The position numbers and the translations under genes are program-made. Below, piece by piece: positions 1-5,920 of a stretch of 9,052 nucleotides of DNA. Every line of letters starts with the position of its first letter. Position 1 is the first letter of the stretch. The notes under the pieces were generated by a model. That model was not told the origin of the DNA. It saw nothing but the letters and a program-made list of their open reading frames with translations, and ran no database searches. The stretch is from Methanobrevibacter sp. (GTDB lineage: Archaea; Methanobacteriota; Methanobacteria; Methanobacteriales; Methanobacteriaceae): assembly GCA_031289975.1 (NCBI GenBank), contig JAITOM010000236.1, positions 1-9,052 of the forward strand, written 5' to 3'.

Positions 1-130
1 AATTAAAATAAGTTTATATTATTTAAAATTTAAAATTATAGATTTTTATAAATTAATATTTAAAATTAAACAATTTAGTGAAAAAAATTATCATCCAAAA
101 TTTAAGAACTTTTCCAAAATGACTATATTT
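1..130 (-). repeat. Copy A of a dispersed AT-rich intergenic repeat (inverted orientation)
   Basis: Read on the minus strand, this stretch matches 8141-8270 over most of its length and the left half of 5140-5335. The best islands are ATAGTCATTTTGG followed by AAAAGTTCTTAAA (one mismatch against 8145-8170) and AATCTATAATTTTAAATTT, which all three copies share. On the plus strand the outer end reads TTAAGAAC (102-109) to ACTATATTT (122-130). That is nearly the sequence at the right end of copy B (5304-5332), so the repeat seems to have inverted ends. The copy runs off the left window edge. The shared islands are too specific to be explained by AT-richness alone, but the exact borders are uncertain. 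Confidence 0.6.
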
Positions 131-175
131 TAATAAAAATTAAAAAATTTTTAAAGTAAAAAATTTGTTTCTAAA

Positions 176-231
176 CTATATTATTCATCTGATTTCTATT
201 GAATTTCAATGATTAATTATCTTGGAGTATT
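176..231 (+). promoter_or_regulatory. hisF upstream region with weak TATA box and RBS
   Basis: A TATA-like CTATATTA lies at about 176-183, which would place the transcript start near 200-208. GGAG at 224-227 sits 4 bases before the ATG at 232 and is a good ribosome binding site. The TATA assignment is weak because the whole region is AT-rich. Confidence 0.35.
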
Positions 232-1056
232 ATGTTAACTAAAAGAATTATACCTTGTCTTGATTGTGATTTACAAGTTCCACAAGGAAGAGTTGTTAAA
301 GGTGTAGAATTTAAAGAAATAAAGTATGCTGGTGAACCAGCTGAACTCGCACAAAAATATTATGAGGATGGTGCCGATGAAATTATTTTTTTAGATATAA
401 CTGCCTCATATGAAAGAAGAGGGACAATGACTAATGTAATTGAAAAAGTTACAGAAGAAGTCTTCACACCACTATGTGTTGGTGGTGGAATAAGAAAAGT
501 TGATGATTATGTTAACATGTTAAAAGCTGGGGCTGATAAATGTTCCACTAACACAGCAGCTATTCATAATCCTGACTTGATAAATGAAGCATCTCAAGTA
601 GTTGGTTCACAAGCATGTGTAATTGGTATTGATGTTAAAAGAAGATACATTGAAAATCCTAAGGAAAATAATGATAGAAACATTGTTGAAACAGAGAAAG
701 GTTATTGCTGGTTTGATTGTAGTATTTACGGTGGAAGGGAGTTTACAGGAATGGATGCAATAAATTGGGCAGTGGAATGTCAAAAAAGAGGTGCTGGTGA
801 AATTCTTCTAACCTCTATGGATAAAGATGGAACAAAGGATGGATATGATATAGAACTTACAAAAGCTATTAATGAAGCGGTTGATATTCCAGTTATAGCA
901 TCAGGTGGTGGTGGAAGTCCTGAAGATATATGCGAGGTTTTTAAAAAAACGGATGTTAGTGCTGCATTAGCTGCAAGTATTTTTCATTTTAATGAATATC
1001 CAGTTCCAGTAGTTAAAAACTATTTAAATAAAAAAGGATTAAATATTAGAGTTTAA
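232..1056 (+). CDS. hisF: Imidazole glycerol phosphate synthase, cyclase subunit HisF
   Basis: HisF is the cyclase half of IGP synthase. It uses ammonia delivered by the HisH glutaminase to convert PRFAR to imidazole glycerol phosphate and AICAR, in the cytoplasm, linking histidine and purine synthesis. The 274-residue protein is full length for archaeal HisF and is a (beta/alpha)8 barrel. Visible motifs are the first strand RIIPCLD with catalytic Asp11, the second catalytic Asp134 in IGIDVKR, and phosphate-binding loops GGGI (84-87), MDKDGTKDGYD (196-206) and SGGGGS (224-229). The DCDLQVPQGR segment (11-20) is a form I associate with Methanobacteriales. The ATG is supported by GGAG 4 bases upstream. 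No other his gene is nearby, consistent with scattered his genes in this order. Function is close to certain. Confidence 0.97.
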   Translation: MLTKRIIPCLDCDLQVPQGRVVKGVEFKEIKYAGEPAELAQKYYEDGADEIIFLDITASYERRGTMTNVIEKVTEEVFTPLCVGGGIRKVDDYVNMLKAGADKCSTNTAAIHNPDLINEASQVVGSQACVIGIDVKRRYIENPKENNDRNIVETEKGYCWFDCSIYGGREFTGMDAINWAVECQKRGAGEILLTSMDKDGTKDGYDIELTKAINEAVDIPVIASGGGGSPEDICEVFKKTDVSAALAASIFHFNEYPVPVVKNYLNKKGLNIRV

Positions 1057-1073
1057 TTATTTTTTTAAATAAT
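1056..1073 (+). terminator. Oligo-T terminator after hisF
   Basis: Directly at the hisF stop, ATTATTT (1056-1062) and AAATAAT (1067-1073) form a short inverted repeat around a run of seven T (1060-1066). Archaeal termination needs mainly the oligo-T tract, so this is a plausible terminator, though AT-rich DNA produces such runs by chance. Confidence 0.4.
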
Positions 1074-1188
1074 GTTTTATATTATTATCCTCATATAATT
1101 AAATCATGTCAGAATAGTTTAAATATTAATTATATTAAATGATATATTATTAATGTATTTGTATTAAATTGTGTGGAAAATTATTTCT

Positions 1189-1257
1189 TTTATAAAAAAT
1201 ATTGAACTGTTCACTATAATTTATTAAATATTACAAACATTAATGCTTGGTGATGTA
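1189..1257 (+). promoter_or_regulatory. Promoter and RBS of the 1258 membrane protein gene
   Basis: A TATA box TTTATAAA is at 1189-1196, preceded by a T/A-rich stretch, placing the transcript start near 1215-1220. GGTGAT at 1249-1254 matches the archaeal anti-Shine-Dalgarno and sits 3 bases before the ATG at 1258. This favours 1258 over the ATG at 1243, which would put the ribosome binding site inside the gene. Confidence 0.5.
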
Positions 1258-1761
1258 ATGGGAAAAATAGGAACTGCAATTAAAGCTTTATTAGTCTTAT
1301 TTTTAATGTTAGTGTTTTTTGAAGCTGGTTTGATAGGATCTTATACAATTGTAACATCTGAAGCTCCAAATGTGCAAGAATTGATTAACATGCAAATTCA
1401 ATCTATTTTAGGTATTATTAACCAGGATACTGTTGATAAAATTCTTACTAAAGACCCAAATGTTTATCAAATCTCCAATAAATTTGATGTTGTAGATGCT
1501 TTAAAAAGTCTTGCTAATGCTGATGGAATAAATATTAATGATATGAATGCCACATCTTATCAAAGTTTAAATAATAAACCTATTGATATTGAGATTGAAA
1601 CCTTTGGATTTTCTGGAATTGATAATTCAAGTGGAGGTATCACTATAAAAGGTACTCCTGATTTAAAGATCATTGCTTCTGCAACTGCAACCCCAAACAG
1701 TAAAAAAGTAAAAGTTGATATTTCAACTATTAAAATCATTTCAGTCATGAACCTTAATTAA
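1258..1761 (+). CDS. Membrane-anchored protein of unknown function
   Basis: I do not recognise the family. The 167-residue product starts with a short basic segment (MGKIGTAIK) and one hydrophobic helix at about residues 9-31, with no clear signal peptidase site. This suggests an N-terminal anchor with about 135 residues outside the membrane. The exposed part has N-glycosylation sequons (N97-A-T, N123-S-S), a helical first half (QELINMQIQSILGII) and a strand-like second half with alternating Ile/Val, ending close to TIKIISVMNLN. It may be a small envelope protein. An in-frame ATG at 1243 would add five residues, but GGTGAT at 1249-1254 fits the ATG at 1258. It lies between hisF and the CbiH-like gene with its own promoter, so context gives no function. 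Codon use resembles its neighbours, and the long clean frame with a good RBS makes it a real gene. Confidence 0.8.
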   Translation: MGKIGTAIKALLVLFLMLVFFEAGLIGSYTIVTSEAPNVQELINMQIQSILGIINQDTVDKILTKDPNVYQISNKFDVVDALKSLANADGININDMNATSYQSLNNKPIDIEIETFGFSGIDNSSGGITIKGTPDLKIIASATATPNSKKVKVDISTIKIISVMNLN

Positions 1762-1832
1762 ATAATAATTTCACAGTTAATAAATAAATGGATATAAGAT
1801 AATATGAAATTATGTGCTTAAATATGATTCTT

Positions 1833-1839
1833 AGGTGAT
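1833..1839 (+). promoter_or_regulatory. RBS of the CbiH-like gene
   Basis: AGGTGAT, seven bases complementary to the archaeal 16S rRNA 3' end, lies 3 bases before the ATG at 1843 and fixes this start. No convincing TATA box is visible in the 81-base gap, so the gene may share the transcript of the membrane protein upstream. Confidence 0.7.
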
Positions 1840-1842
1840 ACT

Positions 1843-2874
1843 ATGCTATATATCATTAAAGTTGATCCCAATAGAGAAAATATGACTGTTGGTGCTTTAA
1901 ATGCACTTAAAAAATCTAAAATTGTCATCGGGGTTGAAAAAAATTTAGTAATGATTGAAGACCTTATAGAAGGAAAAATTATACATGAAAAAACTGTAAA
2001 AGATAAAACTTATTTAATTGAACTTGGAATATCTTTGGCTTTTAATGAAGAGGTTACATTAATAGATTATGAAGATCCTGAAACTTTTGGATTAGCAAAT
2101 CTTTTTTTTCAAAACTTGGGTAAATATGATAAAATTGATTTTAAAATTTATCCATCCACAACATCCATCAATCTTTCAGCGACTTTGCTTGGAGCTCCTT
2201 TAACCGATTTTATAGCTATTGACTTAGGTTCTGATTTAATTCCTTTATCTGAAATTAAAGAGAAAATTGAAAATAGTGTTAAAGCGAACTTTGTAGTAGT
2301 TATTTATAAAGGAGAAAAACATTTTAAGCTAATAAAAGAAATTTTATTGGATTTAAAAAGAGGAAGTATATGGATTGGTGTAGTTAATAATATGGATTAT
2401 AGGATAGCTAAATTAACAAATATAAATAGTAATGAATTAAATTCAGATACAATTTTAATCGTTGGAAATAAAATGACTTATATGGAAAATAATAAGTTAA
2501 TTACTCCTCAACCCGTACTTATAGACCCTTATTTACATCCTTTAACAAAAGAGTTTTACACTAATTTTATAAATAACGAAAGTCATGATGGATCTAATAA
2601 AACTTGTGGTTATTATCCTTGCCATGCAATGGAAAATCAGCAATGTGATTTCTGTTATTGTCCATTTTATCCATGTGGGGATGGTTCTACTGGTGGCAAA
2701 TGGATTAAAAATAAAAATGTTTGGAATTGTATAGATTGCACTTGGATTCATAAAAAAGATGTTGTGGATTGTCTTAAACCTAAAATAAAAGAGATTATTC
2801 TGGATGTTGAAGACCTTAAAACAAAAAAAGAAGATTTATTAAAGATAAGAAGAGAATGCATTTTTAATAGTTAA
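1843..2874 (+). CDS. CbiH-like tetrapyrrole methylase with C-terminal Cys-rich domain
   Basis: Residues 1-230 resemble the tetrapyrrole (corrin) methylase fold, closest in feel to cobalt-precorrin-3B C17-methyltransferase (CbiH): an N-terminal strand, then MTVGALNALKKSKIVIG, and a YPSTTSINLSATLLGAPL segment like the CbiH motif around residue 110. CbiH methylates C17 and contracts the ring in anaerobic cobalamin synthesis, a pathway methanogens need for corrinoid methyltransferases. Residues 250-310 form a cysteine-rich domain: C255, C260, C268, C271, C273, C278, C296, C299 and C310, in CxxxxC, CxxCxC and CxxC spacing. It resembles the 'cysteine-rich small domain' family and probably binds metal or an Fe-S cluster. 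The usual GxGPG near the N-terminus reads VDPNREN (7-13), and the usual GGDPxxxG reads YEDPETFG (76-83), so SAM binding may be weakened. The RBS AGGTGAT fixes the start. The family call is solid; activity is uncertain. Confidence 0.75.
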   Translation: MLYIIKVDPNRENMTVGALNALKKSKIVIGVEKNLVMIEDLIEGKIIHEKTVKDKTYLIELGISLAFNEEVTLIDYEDPETFGLANLFFQNLGKYDKIDFKIYPSTTSINLSATLLGAPLTDFIAIDLGSDLIPLSEIKEKIENSVKANFVVVIYKGEKHFKLIKEILLDLKRGSIWIGVVNNMDYRIAKLTNINSNELNSDTILIVGNKMTYMENNKLITPQPVLIDPYLHPLTKEFYTNFINNESHDGSNKTCGYYPCHAMENQQCDFCYCPFYPCGDGSTGGKWIKNKNVWNCIDCTWIHKKDVVDCLKPKIKEIILDVEDLKTKKEDLLKIRRECIFNS

Positions 2875-2960
2875 TGAGTAAATATTTAAAAATATAACTA
2901 TTATTAAATATTTAGAACAATGAATCAAACCTTTAAAATGATTTATTTTATAAATTTAAA

Positions 2961-3022
2961 TTTATATATTATTAAATAATAATATTATACAATGACTATA
3001 ATTAGACAATGGTGGGAATGAA
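2961..3022 (+). promoter_or_regulatory. Promoter and RBS of the PhoU/TrkA-C gene
   Basis: TTTATATA (2961-2968) is a good archaeal TATA box, giving a predicted transcript start near 2988-2995. GGTGGGA (3011-3017) is the likely ribosome binding site for the TTG at 3023. The rest of the gap 2875-2960 is plain AT-rich DNA. Confidence 0.5.
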
Positions 3023-3601
3023 TTGACAAGTATTAAAGATTCATTAATTGATATGAAAAATTTATCAGAACTTATGATTGATTTAGCTTATTCTGCTGTT
3101 TTATTTAATAATAAAGAAGTGGCTGAAGAAGTTTTAAAACTTGAAAATAAAGTAAATAGCTTTAATTACGAAATAAAAATGCAATCACTTATTGCTGCAC
3201 GTTCACTTGAAGATGCTGAAAAACTAACTGTTCTTCTTGAAATAGCTGAAGCTGCAGAAAATATTGCTAATTCTGCAAAAGACATAGCTGATTTAGTTTT
3301 AAAAGGATTAAAACCACATCCTGTATTTAAAATGGTGATGGAAGAATCTGAAGAAATAGTAAGTAGGACATCAATTTTAAAAGGTTCCGAACTTTCTCAA
3401 AAATCCTTAGGTGGACTATTTTTAAATACAAGAACTGGAATGAAGATAATAGCTATTAGAAGAGAAGAATCCTGGATTTATGGTCCAAATAGAGATACCA
3501 TATTGTTTGAAGGGGATATTTTAATATTTAAAGGCACAGAAACTGGTTCAGGAATATTAAAAAAAATAGCAAGCAATGAAATGTCATTTGATGATATTTA
3601 A
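3023..3601 (+). CDS. PhoU-like / TrkA-C domain regulatory protein
   Basis: The 192-residue soluble protein has two parts. Residues 5-110 are helical and PhoU-like (LSELMIDLAYSAVLFNN, EEVLKLENKVNSFNYEIKMQ, EIAEAAENIANSAKDIADLVLKG), the helix pattern that packs into PhoU three-helix bundles. Residues 117-185 fit a TrkA-C (RCK-C) domain, a ligand-sensing module of ion channels and transporters: GGLFLNTRTGMKIIAIRR, then GPNRDTILFEGDILIFKGTE. Such proteins usually gate or tune a membrane transporter. The next gene, 169 bases on, encodes an MgtE-type transporter lacking its own sensor domain, so regulation of that protein is a reasonable inference. The start is TTG, supported by GGTGGGA; the first in-frame ATG (3053) would cut into the first helix and has no visible RBS. 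Ligand unknown. Confidence 0.8.
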   Translation: MTSIKDSLIDMKNLSELMIDLAYSAVLFNNKEVAEEVLKLENKVNSFNYEIKMQSLIAARSLEDAEKLTVLLEIAEAAENIANSAKDIADLVLKGLKPHPVFKMVMEESEEIVSRTSILKGSELSQKSLGGLFLNTRTGMKIIAIRREESWIYGPNRDTILFEGDILIFKGTETGSGILKKIASNEMSFDDI

Positions 3602-3711
3602 TTAATAATTAATAAAATCAACTAAATGCAATCTTCAATAGGAATATAATGGTTGATAAAAATATTATTTAAAGATAAAAATTGATAAATACTACTAAAT
3701 ATTTTTTAAAA

Positions 3712-3765
3712 TTTATATTACTCAAAAATATTATTTAAGGATTTGATTAAAATGAGGATAGGTGA
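3712..3765 (+). promoter_or_regulatory. Promoter and RBS of the MgtE-like gene
   Basis: TTTATATT (3712-3719) is a TATA candidate, placing the transcript start near 3738-3745. AGGTGA (3760-3765) sits 5 bases before the ATG at 3771, so translation most likely starts there and not at the GTG at 3762, which lies inside this RBS. The separate promoter means the gene need not be co-transcribed with the PhoU/TrkA-C gene. Confidence 0.5.
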
Positions 3766-3770
3766 AATCG

Positions 3771-5099
3771 ATGAAAAAAACTCTGTTGAAATTCCTTCGT
3801 CATTTTATATCAAGTATAACACTAATATTTATAAATTTAACTATTTATATTAGTAAAAAAGGACTAAACTTATTTACTAAATACAGTGGAAAATCTTTTT
3901 TAAAAAACAATAAACAAATAGTAACACAAGGTTTAATAGGACTTTTAATCTGTGCTTTTGGAGATTTATTTGCAGGAATCATATTAGGAACTATGACATC
4001 ATATTTAGAGAACTTTCCTGGATTAATAGTTTTAATTCCTGGTTTAATAGGAATGAGGGGAAATATCTATGGAGCATTAGCATCCAGGCTTGGAACAAAT
4101 CTCCATATTGGTATTTTATCTCCAGAACTTAAAAAATCAGATATTTTAAGTCAAAATATTCAATCCTCAATTATTTTAACTTTGATTCTATCAATATCCT
4201 TAGGAATCTTGGCTAAAGTAACATGCATGATTTTTAATTTTAATAGCATGTCCTTCAGTGAGTTCATACTAATATCTTCTTTCGCTGGATTGATTTCAAG
4301 TTTAGTAATGTTACCTGCAACAATTATAATCCCTATTAAAAGTGTTCAAAATGGTTGGGATCCTGATAATATAACTATTCCAATAATCACTGCTTTAGGT
4401 GATTTATGTACCTTACCATCAATAATTCTTGCAATTTATTTAACTTTAATTATAGATAACCAATTTCTTAAGATAATAGTTGGTGTTTTAATCATTATAT
4501 TTACCTTACTTTCATTTTATTTTTCTTATAATTCTGGTTCTACTATAAAAAAGATTTTAAAACAAAATACTCCTGTTTTATTTCTATCTTCATTAATGGG
4601 AATTTCAGCAGGTCAAATTTTAAATACTTTCATGAGTACTTTACTAACAAATAAAAGCCTTCTATCTTTAATCCCTATATTTTCAGGTGAAAGTGGTGGT
4701 TTACTCAGTATTTTAAGTGGTAGATTAACATCAGCTATTCATTCAGGTATAATAGAACCAAGCTATAAGTTAAGTGATGAATTAATAAAAAACTTTAAAA
4801 TAATTTTATTGTTGGCAATAATTATTTACCCACTAATAGGACTTTTAGTGGGAGGTCTTCTTTATTTTATTGGAGCTTTGCAATTAAGTATTATAACAAT
4901 CATGCTAATTAGTACTGTATCTGGATTAATTTTAATTCCTATTTTAATATTTGCAGTATTTAATATTTCAATATTTTCCTACATTAATGGTTTTGATCCA
5001 GATAATGTTGCAATTCCAATTGAAACAAGTTTAACAGACTTTTTATCTAACATTGTTCTAATAATTGTTTCATTAATTTTATTTGGTTCTTTATTGTAA
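3771..5099 (+). CDS. Divalent cation transporter with two MgtE membrane domains
   Basis: The 442-residue membrane protein is a tandem duplication of the MgtE channel domain (the architecture also found in SLC41 carriers), likely for Mg2+ or another divalent cation. Half one spans about residues 50-250 and half two 265-442 (numbered from 3771). Each half has an early motif, PGLIGMRGNIYGALASRLGT (90-109) and PIFSGESGGLLSILSGRLTS (302-321), and the MgtE signature NGWDPDN-IPIITALGD (194-211) or NGFDPDNVAIPIETSLTD (406-423). Asp in DPDN and in the final TxxxD are expected pore or cation-binding residues. About ten hydrophobic segments are visible. The N-terminal and CBS regulatory domains of bacterial MgtE are absent. 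The adjacent PhoU/TrkA-C protein may replace them. I start at ATG 3771 because AGGTGA precedes it by 5 bases; a GTG at 3762 would add three residues. Confidence 0.88.
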   Translation: MKKTLLKFLRHFISSITLIFINLTIYISKKGLNLFTKYSGKSFLKNNKQIVTQGLIGLLICAFGDLFAGIILGTMTSYLENFPGLIVLIPGLIGMRGNIYGALASRLGTNLHIGILSPELKKSDILSQNIQSSIILTLILSISLGILAKVTCMIFNFNSMSFSEFILISSFAGLISSLVMLPATIIIPIKSVQNGWDPDNITIPIITALGDLCTLPSIILAIYLTLIIDNQFLKIIVGVLIIIFTLLSFYFSYNSGSTIKKILKQNTPVLFLSSLMGISAGQILNTFMSTLLTNKSLLSLIPIFSGESGGLLSILSGRLTSAIHSGIIEPSYKLSDELIKNFKIILLLAIIIYPLIGLLVGGLLYFIGALQLSIITIMLISTVSGLILIPILIFAVFNISIFSYINGFDPDNVAIPIETSLTDFLSNIVLIIVSLILFGSLL

Positions 5100-5135
5100 T
5101 CATCTAAATTCTAAATTAAGATCAATTAATAATTA

Positions 5136-5335
5136 ATGGCAGTGTTTTGTAAAATTGAATGATAATTTTATTTATTAAATTATTTAATTTTAGATATATA
5201 TTTATAAAAATCTATAATTTTAAATTTAAATTTATTTTAAATTAATATAAACAATTTTAAATTAATATAATTTAATAATATTTATTTTTAAAAAAGTTAT
5301 TTATTAAGAACTTTATCAAAACCACTATATTTAAA
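5136..5335 (+). repeat. Copy B of the dispersed AT-rich intergenic repeat
   Basis: This copy matches copy C (8141-8358) in the same orientation. Shared islands are ATTTAATTTTA, AATCTATAATTTTAAATTT, AATTTTAAATTAATAT, TTTAATAATATTTATTTTT and TTATTTATTA in the same order and spacing. Its right end, TTAAGAACTTT (5304-5314) to ACTATATTT (5324-5332), matches the plus-strand outer end of copy A (102-130), which corresponds to the left end of the element. The ends are therefore inverted relative to one another, as in a miniature transposable element of about 200 bases. Confidence 0.6.
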
Positions 5336-5547
5336 CTTATTTATTTTTAAAAATATTATTTAAATATGAGTTATAGTAAAAATTGTAAAATTTTTAAGAA
5401 ATTGAAAATAAAGCTTTCAAGGTTACCTTGCAGTCTTAGATTGAGTAAAGAAAACACTGAGAAATGGAAGTTATATTCACGATTTTTTTAACTTGGTTGG
5501 ATGAAATGGGCATGATATTTGATGGAGAAAAAACAATAGGTCATGGA

Positions 5548-5621
5548 GTGATTGTTTCACATGCACATCTATATGTATGTATCTTTATATGGTGATTGTT
5601 CCACATGCACATCTTATTGTA
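5548..5621 (+). repeat. Imperfect 30-base direct repeat, 44-base period
   Basis: Copies at 5548-5577 and 5592-5621 both begin GTGATTGTT, continue YCACATGCACATCT and end TGTA, with 4 mismatches in 30. The 44-base period is about four helical turns and is not a multiple of three. It lies 165-240 bases upstream of the likely trpE TATA box. It could be a pair of protein binding sites or a local duplication within relic coding DNA, since both copies translate to V-I-V-S/P-H-A-H-L in one frame. Confidence 0.6.
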
Positions 5622-5703
5622 CAATAAATTTGAATAAAAAGTTAAAAATAATTTATCAGTTGGATTTTTCACAATCTTAGTTTTTTAATTTTAAACAAAA
5701 AAA

Positions 5704-5720
5704 ATTCTTAATTTAAGAAT
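5704..5720. repeat. 17-base perfect palindrome upstream of trpE
   Basis: ATTCTTAA (5704-5711), a central T, and TTAAGAAT (5713-5720) form a perfect inverted repeat preceded by eight A. It is about 65 bases upstream of the trpE TATA box. It may be an operator. The half-site also resembles the TTAAGAAC found at the ends of the dispersed repeat. Confidence 0.4.
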
Positions 5721-5770
5721 AATGGGATGGATGGATCTTTTTTTATTTGGAATTTCTATAATCCACAAAA

Positions 5771-5796
5771 GTGTACTACAAAGGTTTAAATACTAC
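5771..5796 (+). promoter_or_regulatory. trpE promoter with possible TrpY-type operator
   Basis: ACAAAGG (5778-5784) and TTTAAATA (5785-5792) form a good BRE/TATA pair, with a transcript start predicted near 5810-5818 and a leader of about 105 bases. GTGTACTAC (5771-5779) overlaps the BRE; its core TGTACT matches 5 of 6 bases of the TRP box TGTACA known for the repressor TrpY of Methanothermobacter. TACTAC occurs on both sides of the TATA box (5774-5779 and 5791-5796). A second TATA candidate at 5869-5876 would give a short leader. Repression by tryptophan through this site is inference. Confidence 0.5.
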
Positions 5797-5832
5797 TTTA
5801 ACTAATATAATATAATATAATAATATTTTTAA

Positions 5833-5847
5833 ATTTTCAATGAAAAT
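5833..5847. repeat. 15-base palindrome in the trpE leader
   Basis: ATTTTCA, central A, TGAAAAT forms a perfect palindrome downstream of the main predicted trpE transcript start. It may be a protein binding site or weak hairpin, but in such AT-rich DNA chance is possible. Confidence 0.3.
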
Positions 5848-5920
5848 CCAAAAATAGTTATATTTGAATTTAAATATTTAATTAATATAATTCAAAATCA
5901 AGTTTATAAAGGATAATAAT

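Larger units (their letters stand above)
5100..5920 (+). other. Long gene-free region between the MgtE-like gene and trpE
   Basis: This 821-base stretch has no convincing gene. It holds repeat copy B (about 5136-5335), a 13-base palindrome CAAGGT-T-ACCTTG (5418-5430), a duplicated 30-base motif (5548-5621), a 17-base palindrome (5704-5720), a T7 run (5738-5744), and the trpE promoter and leader (5771-5920). GC is visibly higher in 5400-5620 than on either side, so that part may be a decayed gene or regulatory DNA. Two short frames there (5366-5491, 41 codons; 5464-5595, 43 codons) overlap each other, lack RBSs and are not called. Confidence 0.6.

Noticed and set aside
3762..3770. GTG at 3762 as start of the MgtE-like protein
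   Set aside because: AGGTGA at 3760-3765 is correctly placed as ribosome binding site for the ATG at 3771 and would be overlapped by a GTG start.
5366..5595. Two short frames, 5366-5491 (41 codons) and 5464-5595 (43 codons)
   Set aside because: They overlap, have no ribosome binding site and no recognised domain. They are mentioned only as possible relic coding sequence.
5548..5621. CRISPR-like repeat pair
   Set aside because: Only two imperfect copies with a 14-base spacer and no cas genes.
5618..5623. Perfect TGTACA as the tryptophan operator
   Set aside because: It lies about 165 bases upstream of the best trpE TATA box, too far for direct promoter occlusion, and a 6-base match is expected by chance. 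The site at 5771-5779 is a better candidate.
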